Below, one piece after another: positions 43,327-51,166 of a stretch of 64,000 nucleotides of DNA (position 1 is its first letter; each line of letters begins with the position of its first letter). The translations under genes were made by a program, and so were the position numbers. Location: positions 62,001 to 126,000 of the forward strand of contig SVMZ01000003.1 of assembly GCA_015067185.1 (NCBI GenBank). The letters run 5' to 3'. The DNA is from Oscillospiraceae bacterium. GTDB taxonomy: Bacteria; Bacillota; Clostridia; Oscillospirales; Ruminococcaceae. Below the pieces are notes generated by a model that made no database searches, was not told the origin of the DNA, and saw nothing but the letters and a program-made list of their open reading frames with translations.

Positions 43327-43764
43327 TTACACTTCATCATTATAATATCTGGTTATCAAATCAGCAATATCCTCTGCCACCTTACGAATTTCAAAAAGCT
43401 CATGTTCCCAAATGTATATTGCTGCTGCATCTGTTTCACCATTTTCCAAAACACGATAGCAGTAATAATCGCCACATCCATTTGTTGCAAAGAAGATAAA
43501 ACGATTGACCTTTTCTTCAAATTCATCGGGTTCAAGATATTCGGGGAAGATTTCTCTATTCCCCTTCACATGGTCTATCATCTTTTCTGCTGAAAGTAAA
43601 AACCATTGGTCACCATTTGTTTCCCGCAGCAGCGCTTTGAGGTCTTCGGGGAATTTAAATCCCACATATTCTTCGGCTCTCTGTAATTCTTCTTCGGGAC
43701 AAGGTTCCTGAACTTTTGCCCAACGGTTTCCCTTTATCATTTTTTCGATCAATTCACGATACAC
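43327..43764 (-). CDS. SMI1/KNR4 (SUKH) family protein
   Basis: A 145-residue SUKH-domain protein: EEELQRAEEYVGFKFPEDLKALLRETNG near the N-terminus, then NRFIFFATNGCGDYYCYRV and IYIWEHE, all typical. SUKH proteins are common immunity proteins against polymorphic toxins and contact-dependent inhibition. No toxin lies beside it, so it is an orphan. It starts at GTG after AGAGGG. The gene is AT-richer than its neighbours, as is the VOC gene upstream. Confidence 0.85.
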   Translation of the reverse strand: MYRELIEKMIKGNRWAKVQEPCPEEELQRAEEYVGFKFPEDLKALLRETNGDQWFLLSAEKMIDHVKGNREIFPEYLEPDEFEEKVNRFIFFATNGCGDYYCYRVLENGETDAAAIYIWEHELFEIRKVAEDIADLITRYYNDEV

Positions 43765-43791
43765 GATAATCCCTCTGCAAATTGTATTTTA

Positions 43792-44178
43792 TTAAATTGA
43801 TATCCACCAACATACGCCGTATTTGTCGATAATTGTAGCACAGCATTTACTCCAGGGAAGTTCACCAAGCGGTTCAAGAATAACTCCGCCTTCGCTTAAA
43901 ACCTGAAAAGCATTATAAACCGCTTTCTCTGTCCCCATCTCAAACACATTAAATGTCATTGTTTCCCATTTATACTTGTGAACAACAGCAATATCACATG
44001 GGTTTTTCGCTTCCGCCAATGCCAAAAATCCTTCTCCATTTACCGATAACTCACAGTGCTCATAAGCTGTATTATCTTCATTTCTAAACTCACGGGTAAT
44101 TTCTGCACCAAATGCCTTGCAGTATGTTTCTGCTGCTTCAAAACTGTTTTTTACATATACTTGAGTATAGTTTTTCAT
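43792..44178 (-). CDS. VOC (glyoxalase/bleomycin resistance) superfamily protein
   Basis: A 128-residue protein like PhnB-type VOC proteins: YVKNSFEAAETYCKAFGAEI, then YEHCELSVNGEGFLALAEA and a C-terminal KCCATIIDKYGVCWWI. Members bind a metal and act on small molecules or sequester antibiotics; the substrate is unknown. GGAG precedes the ATG at 44178. It sits 27 bases before the SUKH gene on the same strand. Confidence 0.85.
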   Translation of the reverse strand: MKNYTQVYVKNSFEAAETYCKAFGAEITREFRNEDNTAYEHCELSVNGEGFLALAEAKNPCDIAVVHKYKWETMTFNVFEMGTEKAVYNAFQVLSEGGVILEPLGELPWSKCCATIIDKYGVCWWISI

Positions 44179-44247
44179 TTTGATCTCCATAAATCTCTCG
44201 TTTTGCTTGTTGCCGCATCATCACACGAAAAAGAACACGGATAATCA

Positions 44248-44274
44248 GGCACGGCAGGTTCAAACTGCCGCGCC
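44248..44274. repeat. Inverted repeat after the fusion gene
   Basis: GGCACGGCAG and CTGCCGCGCC pair with one mismatch around a 7-base loop. It may be a weak terminator of the sialidase-aldolase gene; the tail is not strongly T-rich. Confidence 0.4.
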
Positions 44275-44346
44275 TATCGCCTATCACTGTTATAGTACCT
44301 TTCCTTGTACACTCAAGGACGGTTTTGGTTTCTGACTTCCGCAGCC

Positions 44347-46101
44347 TTACTTCACTGCCTCCACATATTTTCTGGCCAGCTCGGTCATGCCTGCATAATC
44401 ATCGCTGTCCACCAGCTTTTTGCTGACGATGTTGGAGCCGATACCAAAACCGCATACGCCGGTCTTCATGTAGTCGCGAATGTTGTTTTCGTCAATGCCG
44501 CCCACAGCCAGCAGTTTGATGTGAGAGAGCGGTGCCTTGATAGCCTTGACATAGCCGGTTCCGAAATTGGAGATGGGGAACAGCTTGACAAAATCCGCAC
44601 CGTACTTGTGTGCCTGCATGATCTCACTGGGCGTCAGCGCACCGGGCATGGAAACCAACCCGCAATGAACGCTCTCTTTAATAACCTCTTCATCGGTGTT
44701 GGGCGAGATGATAAACAAACCGCCTGCTGCCTTGGTGAGACGTACCTGCTCTGCGGTGATAACCGTACCGGCACCCACATAGAGCTTACCGGCAAACTCT
44801 TTTGCCAGAATGCCGATATTTTTGGCTGTCTCCTCGTCGGACACCTTACCGGAAGCATCATAGGTGATCTCCAGCAGACGGATACCGCCGTCATACAGAG
44901 CTTTTGCAACCGCAACCACCTTTTCACCGGGCACTCCGCGGAGGATGGCAACAATCTTGTTGTCCTCCACAGCCTTGATAACCTCTGCTTTCGCAGGAAC
45001 TTCCATCGGTTTGCTTACTACAGACATTTCTATTTTCCTCTTTTCCATAATATCTTCTTCGGTGAACGAGGTGAACAAAATCTCCTTTGCACCCACCCGT
45101 TCCCGGTCATAAGTCAGGTATATTCTTCCATTCAGTTCATCCGCATCCGGATAGGAGATATCATTTCTCTCATCAATGCACAGCCGGTACTTCCAGGTCC
45201 TTCCGTCATCCTCCGAGAGACATAGTGTCATGTGGCTTCGGCTCTTTCTGTTATCGTTCCGAACCAGCAGCACTCTGCCGGAGGACAGCTTTTTCACATA
45301 GAACCGGGTATCTGCGCTGACAATGCCGCTTTGCACCGTCTCGCTCCAGCTTCTGCCGTTATCGCACGAGTAACTCTCGGCCAGTTCGCCCAATCCCGTT
45401 CTTGCAAACATCCGCACACTGCCGTCTTCCCGCTGGTATGCCATCGCTTCATCAAAATAGGTAGCCAGCTTTTTGGAACCATAGCAATGGGTAAAACTCT
45501 CACCACCATCAGTGGAGATGCTGTAACCATAACGGTCGGTCAGCTGATCGTAGGCAAAACAGAGCCAGTCGCCGTTGGCAAGGAAGGTGGGTTTACAGCG
45601 CAAAAATCCCGGATAGACGTATCTGGGATCGGAAAATACCGGTTCTTCCGCATCCGGCTCTTCACAGATGATTTCCCACTCGCTGTGCATAAAATCATTG
45701 AACATATATCCGTCCACAAAACACAGCGGCTGCCCCGCCCTTGCCTGTGGCCTCTCTTTCGGAGCAGGCTCGGTATTGTTCTGTACCCACTGCACATGCA
45801 GCCGGCCTTTCGGGTCGATAAACAGCTGAATATCCAACGCATGGACACACCGTTCGTAGCTGCTCGGGATCACCAACAGCGGATCGGACCATGTCGTTCC
45901 CTTGTCATCGCTGTATACAAGTAGGTTATAGTTGCTCATATGCGGCTCCGTGGTGCCGCCGGAATACCACCCGAGGTAGATCCTCCCGCCTTTTGTCACC
46001 GCAATGGTGGGACATCCCTGAAACATCCGAATATCCTCATGATATTTCAGGCTTTGCGGACGGTACAAAACATCGCAGGGTATTTTTTCTGCATTCCTCA
46101 C
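44347..46101 (-). CDS. Sialidase-like propeller fused in frame to a KDPG/KHG-type aldolase
   Basis: A 584-residue frame with two complete modules. Residues 1 to about 350 are a sialidase-like propeller with Asp-box repeats (SDDKGTTW, STDGGESF, SCDNGRSW, SEDDGRTW). Residues about 370-584 are a KDPG/KHG aldolase: catalytic Glu in LLEITYDA, Schiff-base Lys in FVKLFPIS, and AVGGIDENN for phosphate. No stop codon lies between them. At 45027 there is an in-frame ATG, 8 bases after AGAGGA, that could start a separate 226-residue aldolase. The gene begins at GTG 46101 after GGAGGG. It is divergent from an AraC gene. Substrate may be a keto-deoxy sugar or sialic-acid-like sugar. Confidence 0.8.
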   Translation of the reverse strand: MRNAEKIPCDVLYRPQSLKYHEDIRMFQGCPTIAVTKGGRIYLGWYSGGTTEPHMSNYNLLVYSDDKGTTWSDPLLVIPSSYERCVHALDIQLFIDPKGRLHVQWVQNNTEPAPKERPQARAGQPLCFVDGYMFNDFMHSEWEIICEEPDAEEPVFSDPRYVYPGFLRCKPTFLANGDWLCFAYDQLTDRYGYSISTDGGESFTHCYGSKKLATYFDEAMAYQREDGSVRMFARTGLGELAESYSCDNGRSWSETVQSGIVSADTRFYVKKLSSGRVLLVRNDNRKSRSHMTLCLSEDDGRTWKYRLCIDERNDISYPDADELNGRIYLTYDRERVGAKEILFTSFTEEDIMEKRKIEMSVVSKPMEVPAKAEVIKAVEDNKIVAILRGVPGEKVVAVAKALYDGGIRLLEITYDASGKVSDEETAKNIGILAKEFAGKLYVGAGTVITAEQVRLTKAAGGLFIISPNTDEEVIKESVHCGLVSMPGALTPSEIMQAHKYGADFVKLFPISNFGTGYVKAIKAPLSHIKLLAVGGIDENNIRDYMKTGVCGFGIGSNIVSKKLVDSDDYAGMTELARKYVEAVK

Positions 46102-46175
46102 AGATACTCCCTCCTCATTATAATCATTATAATTTATTTGATTTTCAATGTATATAGCAAAAAGAACGATATATA

Positions 46176-46204
46176 TTGATTTTTCTGCAAAGAGAGACTA
46201 TAAT
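46176..46204 (+). promoter_or_regulatory. Promoter of the AraC gene at 46221
   Basis: TTGATT and TATAAT are spaced by 17 bases. The start of transcription near 46211 supports the ATG at 46221 and excludes the earlier ATG at 46209. Confidence 0.7.
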
Positions 46205-46220
46205 ACAGATGGGTGATAAG

Positions 46221-47000
46221 ATGTACAAGCTTTTTTCTCAGCAAATCTCTCACGACGGCATTACCTTCAAGCACACCAGAGGAGCCAGCGACCGCTCCGG
46301 CAAAGAGTTCCATATCTATCATGAGATCATTCTTTTTCTCGGCGGCGATGCCGAATTCATCTCCGAGCACATTCACATGAAACCAACCCACAGTACCCTG
46401 ATCGTCATCCCCAAAGAAACCTACCACCAGATGATCATTCACAACACACCGGAACGATACCACCGCTGCGTTCTCCAGTTTCACGATATTCCGCAGCTTT
46501 CCCGGCTGATCAGTGAAAGCATGTCTGCCCTCACTATTATCGAAGCAGACAGCAACATCCGCTATCTCTTTGACAAACTGATCGGCTATACGGCCTCTCA
46601 GCACTCACAGCCTCCTCTTCTCTCTGCTGTGCTCACCCTTCTGCTCAGCGAGATCACCGCCCGGGATCCTCTTATCCTCACCGAAAACCCACAGAATCCG
46701 CTGGTACGCCGCGCGGTTGATTACATCAACCAACACATCGGCCGCCGCCTGACCGTCGATGAAATCGCTGCCTGCTGCAGTGTCTCCCCCTCTACACTGT
46801 CGCACATCTTCAAACGGGAGATGAACATTCCCCTGCATCGGTTTATCATAAAAAAACGGCTGATCAATGCCTATCACCGCATCTCTGCCGGGGAGCCTGC
46901 TACCACTGCCGCCATGGAATGCGGCTTCAACGATTACTCTGGCTTCTATAAACAGTATAAGAAAACTTTCGGCTTTCCCCCTTCGCAGAGAACACGCTGA
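46221..47000 (+). CDS. AraC family transcriptional regulator
   Basis: A 259-residue regulator: a cupin-like N-terminal domain (FHIYHEIILFLGGDAEFI, then STLIVIPKETYHQMI) and C-terminal tandem HTH motifs (LTVDEIAACCSVSPSTLSHIFKREMN, then TTAAMECGFNDYSGFYKQYKKTFG). It is divergent from the sialidase-aldolase gene and convergent with the second sialidase-like gene, so it most likely controls this sugar-acid cluster. The leader before the ATG is very short. Confidence 0.92.
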   Translation: MYKLFSQQISHDGITFKHTRGASDRSGKEFHIYHEIILFLGGDAEFISEHIHMKPTHSTLIVIPKETYHQMIIHNTPERYHRCVLQFHDIPQLSRLISESMSALTIIEADSNIRYLFDKLIGYTASQHSQPPLLSAVLTLLLSEITARDPLILTENPQNPLVRRAVDYINQHIGRRLTVDEIAACCSVSPSTLSHIFKREMNIPLHRFIIKKRLINAYHRISAGEPATTAAMECGFNDYSGFYKQYKKTFGFPPSQRTR

Positions 47001-47062
47001 TTGTATTCCGCCTATCAAAACGGCCTTCCGCATCTTTGGGATGCAGAAGGCCCTTTACTTTT

Positions 47063-48439
47063 TCAGAGATTGCGAAAATCCCGGATCCGGTGGAAGGTGG
47101 AATAATTGGCATCGTGGTAGTTGTGGGCACCATTCAGCGCCGTACGGCAGAGATAGAGGATGTCATCCCCTTCTATACTGAAATCCACATACTGGAAACC
47201 CACATCCTGCGGATCACTGTCCCGATAATCCAACAGATCGCTCGCCGTCTCCCAGTGTATCAGGTCCCCGGATTTCAGCAGCGAAAGCAGATTTCTCGTA
47301 TTCAGCCGCTCCGGATTGTATGCCATGGTAGCGACGGAATAATAGCATCCGGATTTTTCATCATACTTGATCATGAACTTGGAGTAGTTTGCAGGAAATG
47401 CCATGCAGCGGACATAGGTCAGCGGTGCGTCATGGTCTTCCGTATTCACCCGATACACCAGCGCCTGATGATATTTCCCAAAGCGCATAATATTGAGCAG
47501 CTCGCCGTTTTTATCCACAACCAAAGTTCCCTCAATGGTCATGGTGTTGTCCGGCAGTCCTTCCAGCTCCGGTGCAAACTGCCCGAATGGAACCGGCTCA
47601 GAAAAACTCCAGTTTTCCGGCACCAACAAATCCGCACTTTCATCGCAGGACATCACCATGGCAGCATGACCATATTGCTGGTTTGCCCATGTTCCCCACT
47701 CCAGTGTGCCGTAGAGTCTTCCGCCAAAATACACCATATTCTGCGGATTTTTATGCACGCCGCTGCTTCCGTTTTTTCCGTTTGCTCCCCGCAGCAGCAC
47801 CACGGGAGCAGAAAAACTCTTTCCTCCGTCCACGGATTTTCCAATCAGCAGATCGCCGTACTCTGTCGAGCAGGAGAGCATGTAGAGTTCTCCCTTATGA
47901 ATAAACATCTTTCCCCAGAAACAGGGCATCAGCTCGCTGACATAGTGCCAGCTCTCTCCCTCATCATCGGAGCGGAAAATCAGTGTCAGATTCTGCGGGT
48001 GGCTGCCTGCAAACAGATCCATGGATGCCAGCAGATAGCCGTCGGGATGGCGCACCATCGACGGCGAACACAGGTACCTGCCCGAAAAGGCATAGGCCTC
48101 GTCATCGGGATGGAGATAATTCACCACATTGCCGACCGTTTCTCCGCAACGTGCCAGACGTACCCTGCTCTTCTTTTCTCCCGCAGTGACATAAAACTCA
48201 TAGTCCGTACCGCTCTCCAGATTCTCTATATCACAGAAGGTTTCGGTTGTATCACACAGGCAGGTGAATGCTTTCTCCCCGCACCGGCGGAAATATACCC
48301 TGCAGCTCATTTTCTCATCAGCAAGCCACTCAAAATGGATCCTGTCCCTATAAGGCACCACCCGACAGATGTAGATCTCTCCCACCTCTGTCAAAAATGG
48401 ACGATAGGGTCGGTAACTCCACGTATTACGTCCTCTCAT
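47063..48439 (-). CDS. Sialidase-like beta-propeller protein
   Basis: A 458-residue protein without signal peptide. The first 100 residues look like a fibronectin-III-type beta-sandwich (ENLESGTDYEFYVTAGEKKS). The rest is a propeller with Asp-boxes RSDDEGESW and SVDGGKSF, and a segment SPSMVRHPDGYLLASMD seen in BNR-type exo-glycosidases. The Arg triad of true sialidases is not certain. GGAG precedes the ATG. It is directly after the DapA-family gene (12-base gap), forming an operon. Confidence 0.8.
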   Translation of the reverse strand: MRGRNTWSYRPYRPFLTEVGEIYICRVVPYRDRIHFEWLADEKMSCRVYFRRCGEKAFTCLCDTTETFCDIENLESGTDYEFYVTAGEKKSRVRLARCGETVGNVVNYLHPDDEAYAFSGRYLCSPSMVRHPDGYLLASMDLFAGSHPQNLTLIFRSDDEGESWHYVSELMPCFWGKMFIHKGELYMLSCSTEYGDLLIGKSVDGGKSFSAPVVLLRGANGKNGSSGVHKNPQNMVYFGGRLYGTLEWGTWANQQYGHAAMVMSCDESADLLVPENWSFSEPVPFGQFAPELEGLPDNTMTIEGTLVVDKNGELLNIMRFGKYHQALVYRVNTEDHDAPLTYVRCMAFPANYSKFMIKYDEKSGCYYSVATMAYNPERLNTRNLLSLLKSGDLIHWETASDLLDYRDSDPQDVGFQYVDFSIEGDDILYLCRTALNGAHNYHDANYSTFHRIRDFRNL

Positions 48440-48451
48440 TGTTTTCTCTCC

Positions 48452-49384
48452 TTATTTCCCTTCTGCCAGCTGTTTCTCCACATAATCCGTCATCCGCTTC
48501 ATCTGCTGCATGCAGCTGCGGTCATAATCGGTTATCGCCTCACTGCTGCGGGTACGGGCTATGTTTTCGGTGGGAATTCCGCAGAGTGTCATATGATACT
48601 TTGCCGTCAGCGGATAGGCCAGCGATTCCGTAAACCCGAACAGCCCAATGATAGACTGCACCAAATCTGCTTTCTCCGGCTCCTTTGCATAGTTTTCGCC
48701 CAGCCATGCATACAGCTTCGGATGGAAATTGCACATGATACCGCAATAGCCTTCCGCACCGTTCCGCATGGTCTCCAGCAATGTCTGGCAGTTGGCATTC
48801 AGCAGCTTAAACGGACTGCCTTTCAGCTGCTTGCAGCGCTTGGCAATCACCGCTGCATCACAGCAGGTATCCTTCATATAATAGAATTTTCCGGTTTTCA
48901 GGCACCAATCCAAAATTTTCGGTGTCACCAGACGCTTATAGGGATGGGGACACTCATACAGTCCCAACTTCACATCATCCGGCAGAGCTGCCAGAAGCTT
49001 CCCGCAGTTTGCAATCCACACATCATCGCCCTCGTTGTTCAGGTCCAGACGGTTGGTGATGAGAATCAGCGCATCGGTGCCGGATGCCCACACTGCATTG
49101 AGTTCCTTCACCTGATCCTCATAGCTGTCGCTCACATGTCCCGAGGAGACAACGGTAAAAGGTCTGTTGTGCTGTTTTTCCAGTTCCTTGGCCCGTGTGT
49201 AAACTCTGCGGTTGAGCTCCACCCGTTCCTCCAGTGTCAGTTTAAAAATCTCACTGGACTGGCAGACGGCAAAAATACCGTTCAAACCGTTTTCAAAATA
49301 CCAATCCACATATTTGCAGGCTGTGTCGTAGTCCACCTCTCCATTCTTGGTGTAGGGGGTTATCATGGTAGTAAAAATATCCAT
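48452..49384 (-). CDS. Dihydrodipicolinate synthase / N-acetylneuraminate lyase family protein
   Basis: A 310-residue TIM-barrel lyase of the DapA superfamily. The Schiff-base Lys is Lys171 in YYMKDTCC and the catalytic Tyr is Tyr143 in GLYECPHP. The pyruvate-carboxylate loop is altered from GTTGE to VCQSSEIFKLT. The altered loop and its place beside two sialidase-like genes suggest a pyruvate-linked sugar-acid lyase or a dehydratase, rather than lysine synthesis. AAAGGAG precedes the ATG. First gene of an operon with the sialidase-like gene; the AraC gene at 49564 is divergent. Confidence 0.88.
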   Translation of the reverse strand: MDIFTTMITPYTKNGEVDYDTACKYVDWYFENGLNGIFAVCQSSEIFKLTLEERVELNRRVYTRAKELEKQHNRPFTVVSSGHVSDSYEDQVKELNAVWASGTDALILITNRLDLNNEGDDVWIANCGKLLAALPDDVKLGLYECPHPYKRLVTPKILDWCLKTGKFYYMKDTCCDAAVIAKRCKQLKGSPFKLLNANCQTLLETMRNGAEGYCGIMCNFHPKLYAWLGENYAKEPEKADLVQSIIGLFGFTESLAYPLTAKYHMTLCGIPTENIARTRSSEAITDYDRSCMQQMKRMTDYVEKQLAEGK

Positions 49385-49563
49385 TTTTACTTCTCCTTTC
49401 GTTTTTCAACAACAGTTTCATCATACCATTACCGCTGCCTGCGGTCAATACAAGCATCAGACAATCTTTTATAAAAAAAGGACATTTCTGTTCCATCTGC
49501 TTTCATCTGTGGTATAATAGGATCATATACCATTCACTGCAATATCACGATGGAGATGATTTT

Positions 49564-50427
49564 TTGGAGATCCTGTTTAAACAAACACCGCTGAATACAA
49601 CGCTGCCCGCTTCCCCTCTGGAATACCACGGAATCGAACGCTGCTACCTCAAACACCTTTCGGTGGAACGGGACCGCTCCGCTGTTACAAGAAAAAGACA
49701 CCACCATACTGGTTTTGAGATCCATATGATCGAACACGGCAGCCAGACCTACAAAACAGATACCGCTCTCCTAACCGTTCGCGCCGGAGAGCTGCTGCTG
49801 ATTCCTCCCCTCGTCAAGCACTGCATGGTGGAGGAAATGCCGGGCACCTCTAAATACTCCATCACCTTTTCTTTAAAAAGCAGCAGCATACTCTCTTCCA
49901 CCCTGTCCGATCCCCTCTGCTGCCTGGTTGAAAAGATCCCCTTCTCTCTTTCGGATACCATAACCGCTTTCCGCGCCGAACTGCACAGCAATGCGCCCTA
50001 CACATCGCTCATTCTCTCCGGCCGCATTCTGGAGTGCATTCTGCAGATCCTTCGTCTCACCGATCCCCTTGACCTGACTGCACCGCCTCCCACGGATGAG
50101 GATGTCCGCCTTACCCTCGCAAAACAGTATATACAGGATAACCTCCGTCAGGATATCTCCCTGACCGAGTTGGCCACCTATTGCTGCATCAGTTCCAAGC
50201 AGCTGACAAGGATTTTCCGCAAAGAAGAGGGGATTTCAGCCACAGAGTATATCCGCCGCCAACGCTGCCAATACATCGAAAAACTGCTGGCAGATCCCTC
50301 ACTCTCCCTACGCACCATCAGCGACATGATGCACTTCAACAACGAATATTATTTCAACACCTTTTTCAAAAAGCATGCCGGAATGAGTCCCGGCGCCTAT
50401 CGTCTCTCCGTCCGTCACAGCCGGTAA
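49564..50427 (+). CDS. AraC family transcriptional regulator, TTG start
   Basis: A 287-residue regulator. The cupin domain (HTGFEIHMIEHGSQTYK, then ELLLIPPLVKHCMV) precedes tandem HTH motifs (ISLTELATYCCISSKQLTRIFRKEEG, then LRTISDMMHFNNEYYFNTFFKKHAG). It starts at TTG 8 bases after TGGAG; the ATG codons just upstream are out of frame. TATAAT lies at 49513-49518. It is divergent from the DapA-family operon. Its stop codon abuts that of the convergent cyclase gene with no gap. Confidence 0.9.
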   Translation: MEILFKQTPLNTTLPASPLEYHGIERCYLKHLSVERDRSAVTRKRHHHTGFEIHMIEHGSQTYKTDTALLTVRAGELLLIPPLVKHCMVEEMPGTSKYSITFSLKSSSILSSTLSDPLCCLVEKIPFSLSDTITAFRAELHSNAPYTSLILSGRILECILQILRLTDPLDLTAPPPTDEDVRLTLAKQYIQDNLRQDISLTELATYCCISSKQLTRIFRKEEGISATEYIRRQRCQYIEKLLADPSLSLRTISDMMHFNNEYYFNTFFKKHAGMSPGAYRLSVRHSR

Positions 50428-51027
50428 TCATTCTTCAAAAGCTATCAGGAAAGCTCTGCACGGTGCGCCGTCCGCACCGGCCAAATTCAGCGGAGCTGCA
50501 TTCAAAAAATACACGCCTTCGGGTACCTCCGCAAGCCGGACTCCCTCCAGCAAAACCACTTCCGCACCCAGCAGTATTTTATGCACAGCCATCGGCGCCT
50601 CCGCCGGTCCCACCGACTGAGACTCGCCGCCCAACAGCAGCACACCCGCTGCCGCAAATATCTGTGCTGCCTCTGCAGATACCACAGCATCTCCCTTGAC
50701 CAGGATCCGTTTTGCCGCTTCTCTGTCCGCTTTTGCTGCTTTTGCCAGCACCGCAGCCGCCATTTCCGCCGAGATGTCTCCCTGAAGTTCCGCCACAAAA
50801 CACTGGCCTATAAAGCTTTCCGGCGGCAGCTTTTCCACTGTTTTTCCCTCTTTGAAAAAATGAAACGGGGCATCGATGTGGGTGCCGTTGTGGGCACACA
50901 TCCGAAATGCCGTCAGGTTATATAAATCTCCCGCCTCCATGCGGCAGAGCTCCTCTTTCTTCGGGACCGGATCTCCGGGATACACCTCGCACCCGAATAT
51001 CTCCTGAGAAATATCAAAAATTCTCAT
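50428..51027 (-). CDS. Cyclase family protein (kynurenine formamidase-like)
   Basis: A 199-residue hydrolase with the metal-binding motif CAHNGTHIDAPFHF (H-x-G-T-H-x-D-x-P-x-H) and FLIAFEE at the end. Members hydrolyse N-formylkynurenine, isatin or other amide and lactone rings, using divalent metals. The central region around residue 100 (AKAAKADREAAKRILVKGDA) is alanine/lysine rich and longer than usual. No tryptophan-degradation gene is nearby, so the substrate is open. It may act on a lactone in the neighbouring sugar-acid cluster; inference. Confidence 0.85.
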   Translation of the reverse strand: MRIFDISQEIFGCEVYPGDPVPKKEELCRMEAGDLYNLTAFRMCAHNGTHIDAPFHFFKEGKTVEKLPPESFIGQCFVAELQGDISAEMAAAVLAKAAKADREAAKRILVKGDAVVSAEAAQIFAAAGVLLLGGESQSVGPAEAPMAVHKILLGAEVVLLEGVRLAEVPEGVYFLNAAPLNLAGADGAPCRAFLIAFEE

Positions 51028-51099
51028 CGTTCTCTCCCACCTTTCCTTCTCTATTGTAGCAGAAGTACGCTGCCGTGTACAGGAATATTTTCATTTCTC

Positions 51100-51128
51100 T
51101 TGACCCACTCTCTTCTATCCACTATAAT
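51100..51128 (+). promoter_or_regulatory. Promoter of the GH2 gene
   Basis: TTGACC and TATAAT are separated by 17 bases, about 38 bases before the ATG. Confidence 0.75.
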
Positions 51129-51166
51129 AACTGTAGGACAAAACTTCTCCAAAGGGAGGTACTTAT

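Noticed and set aside
47036-49474. An 812-codon plus-strand frame opposite the sialidase-like and DapA-family genes
   Set aside because: It runs across two well-supported minus-strand genes and a gap, and the translation lacks recognisable domains.
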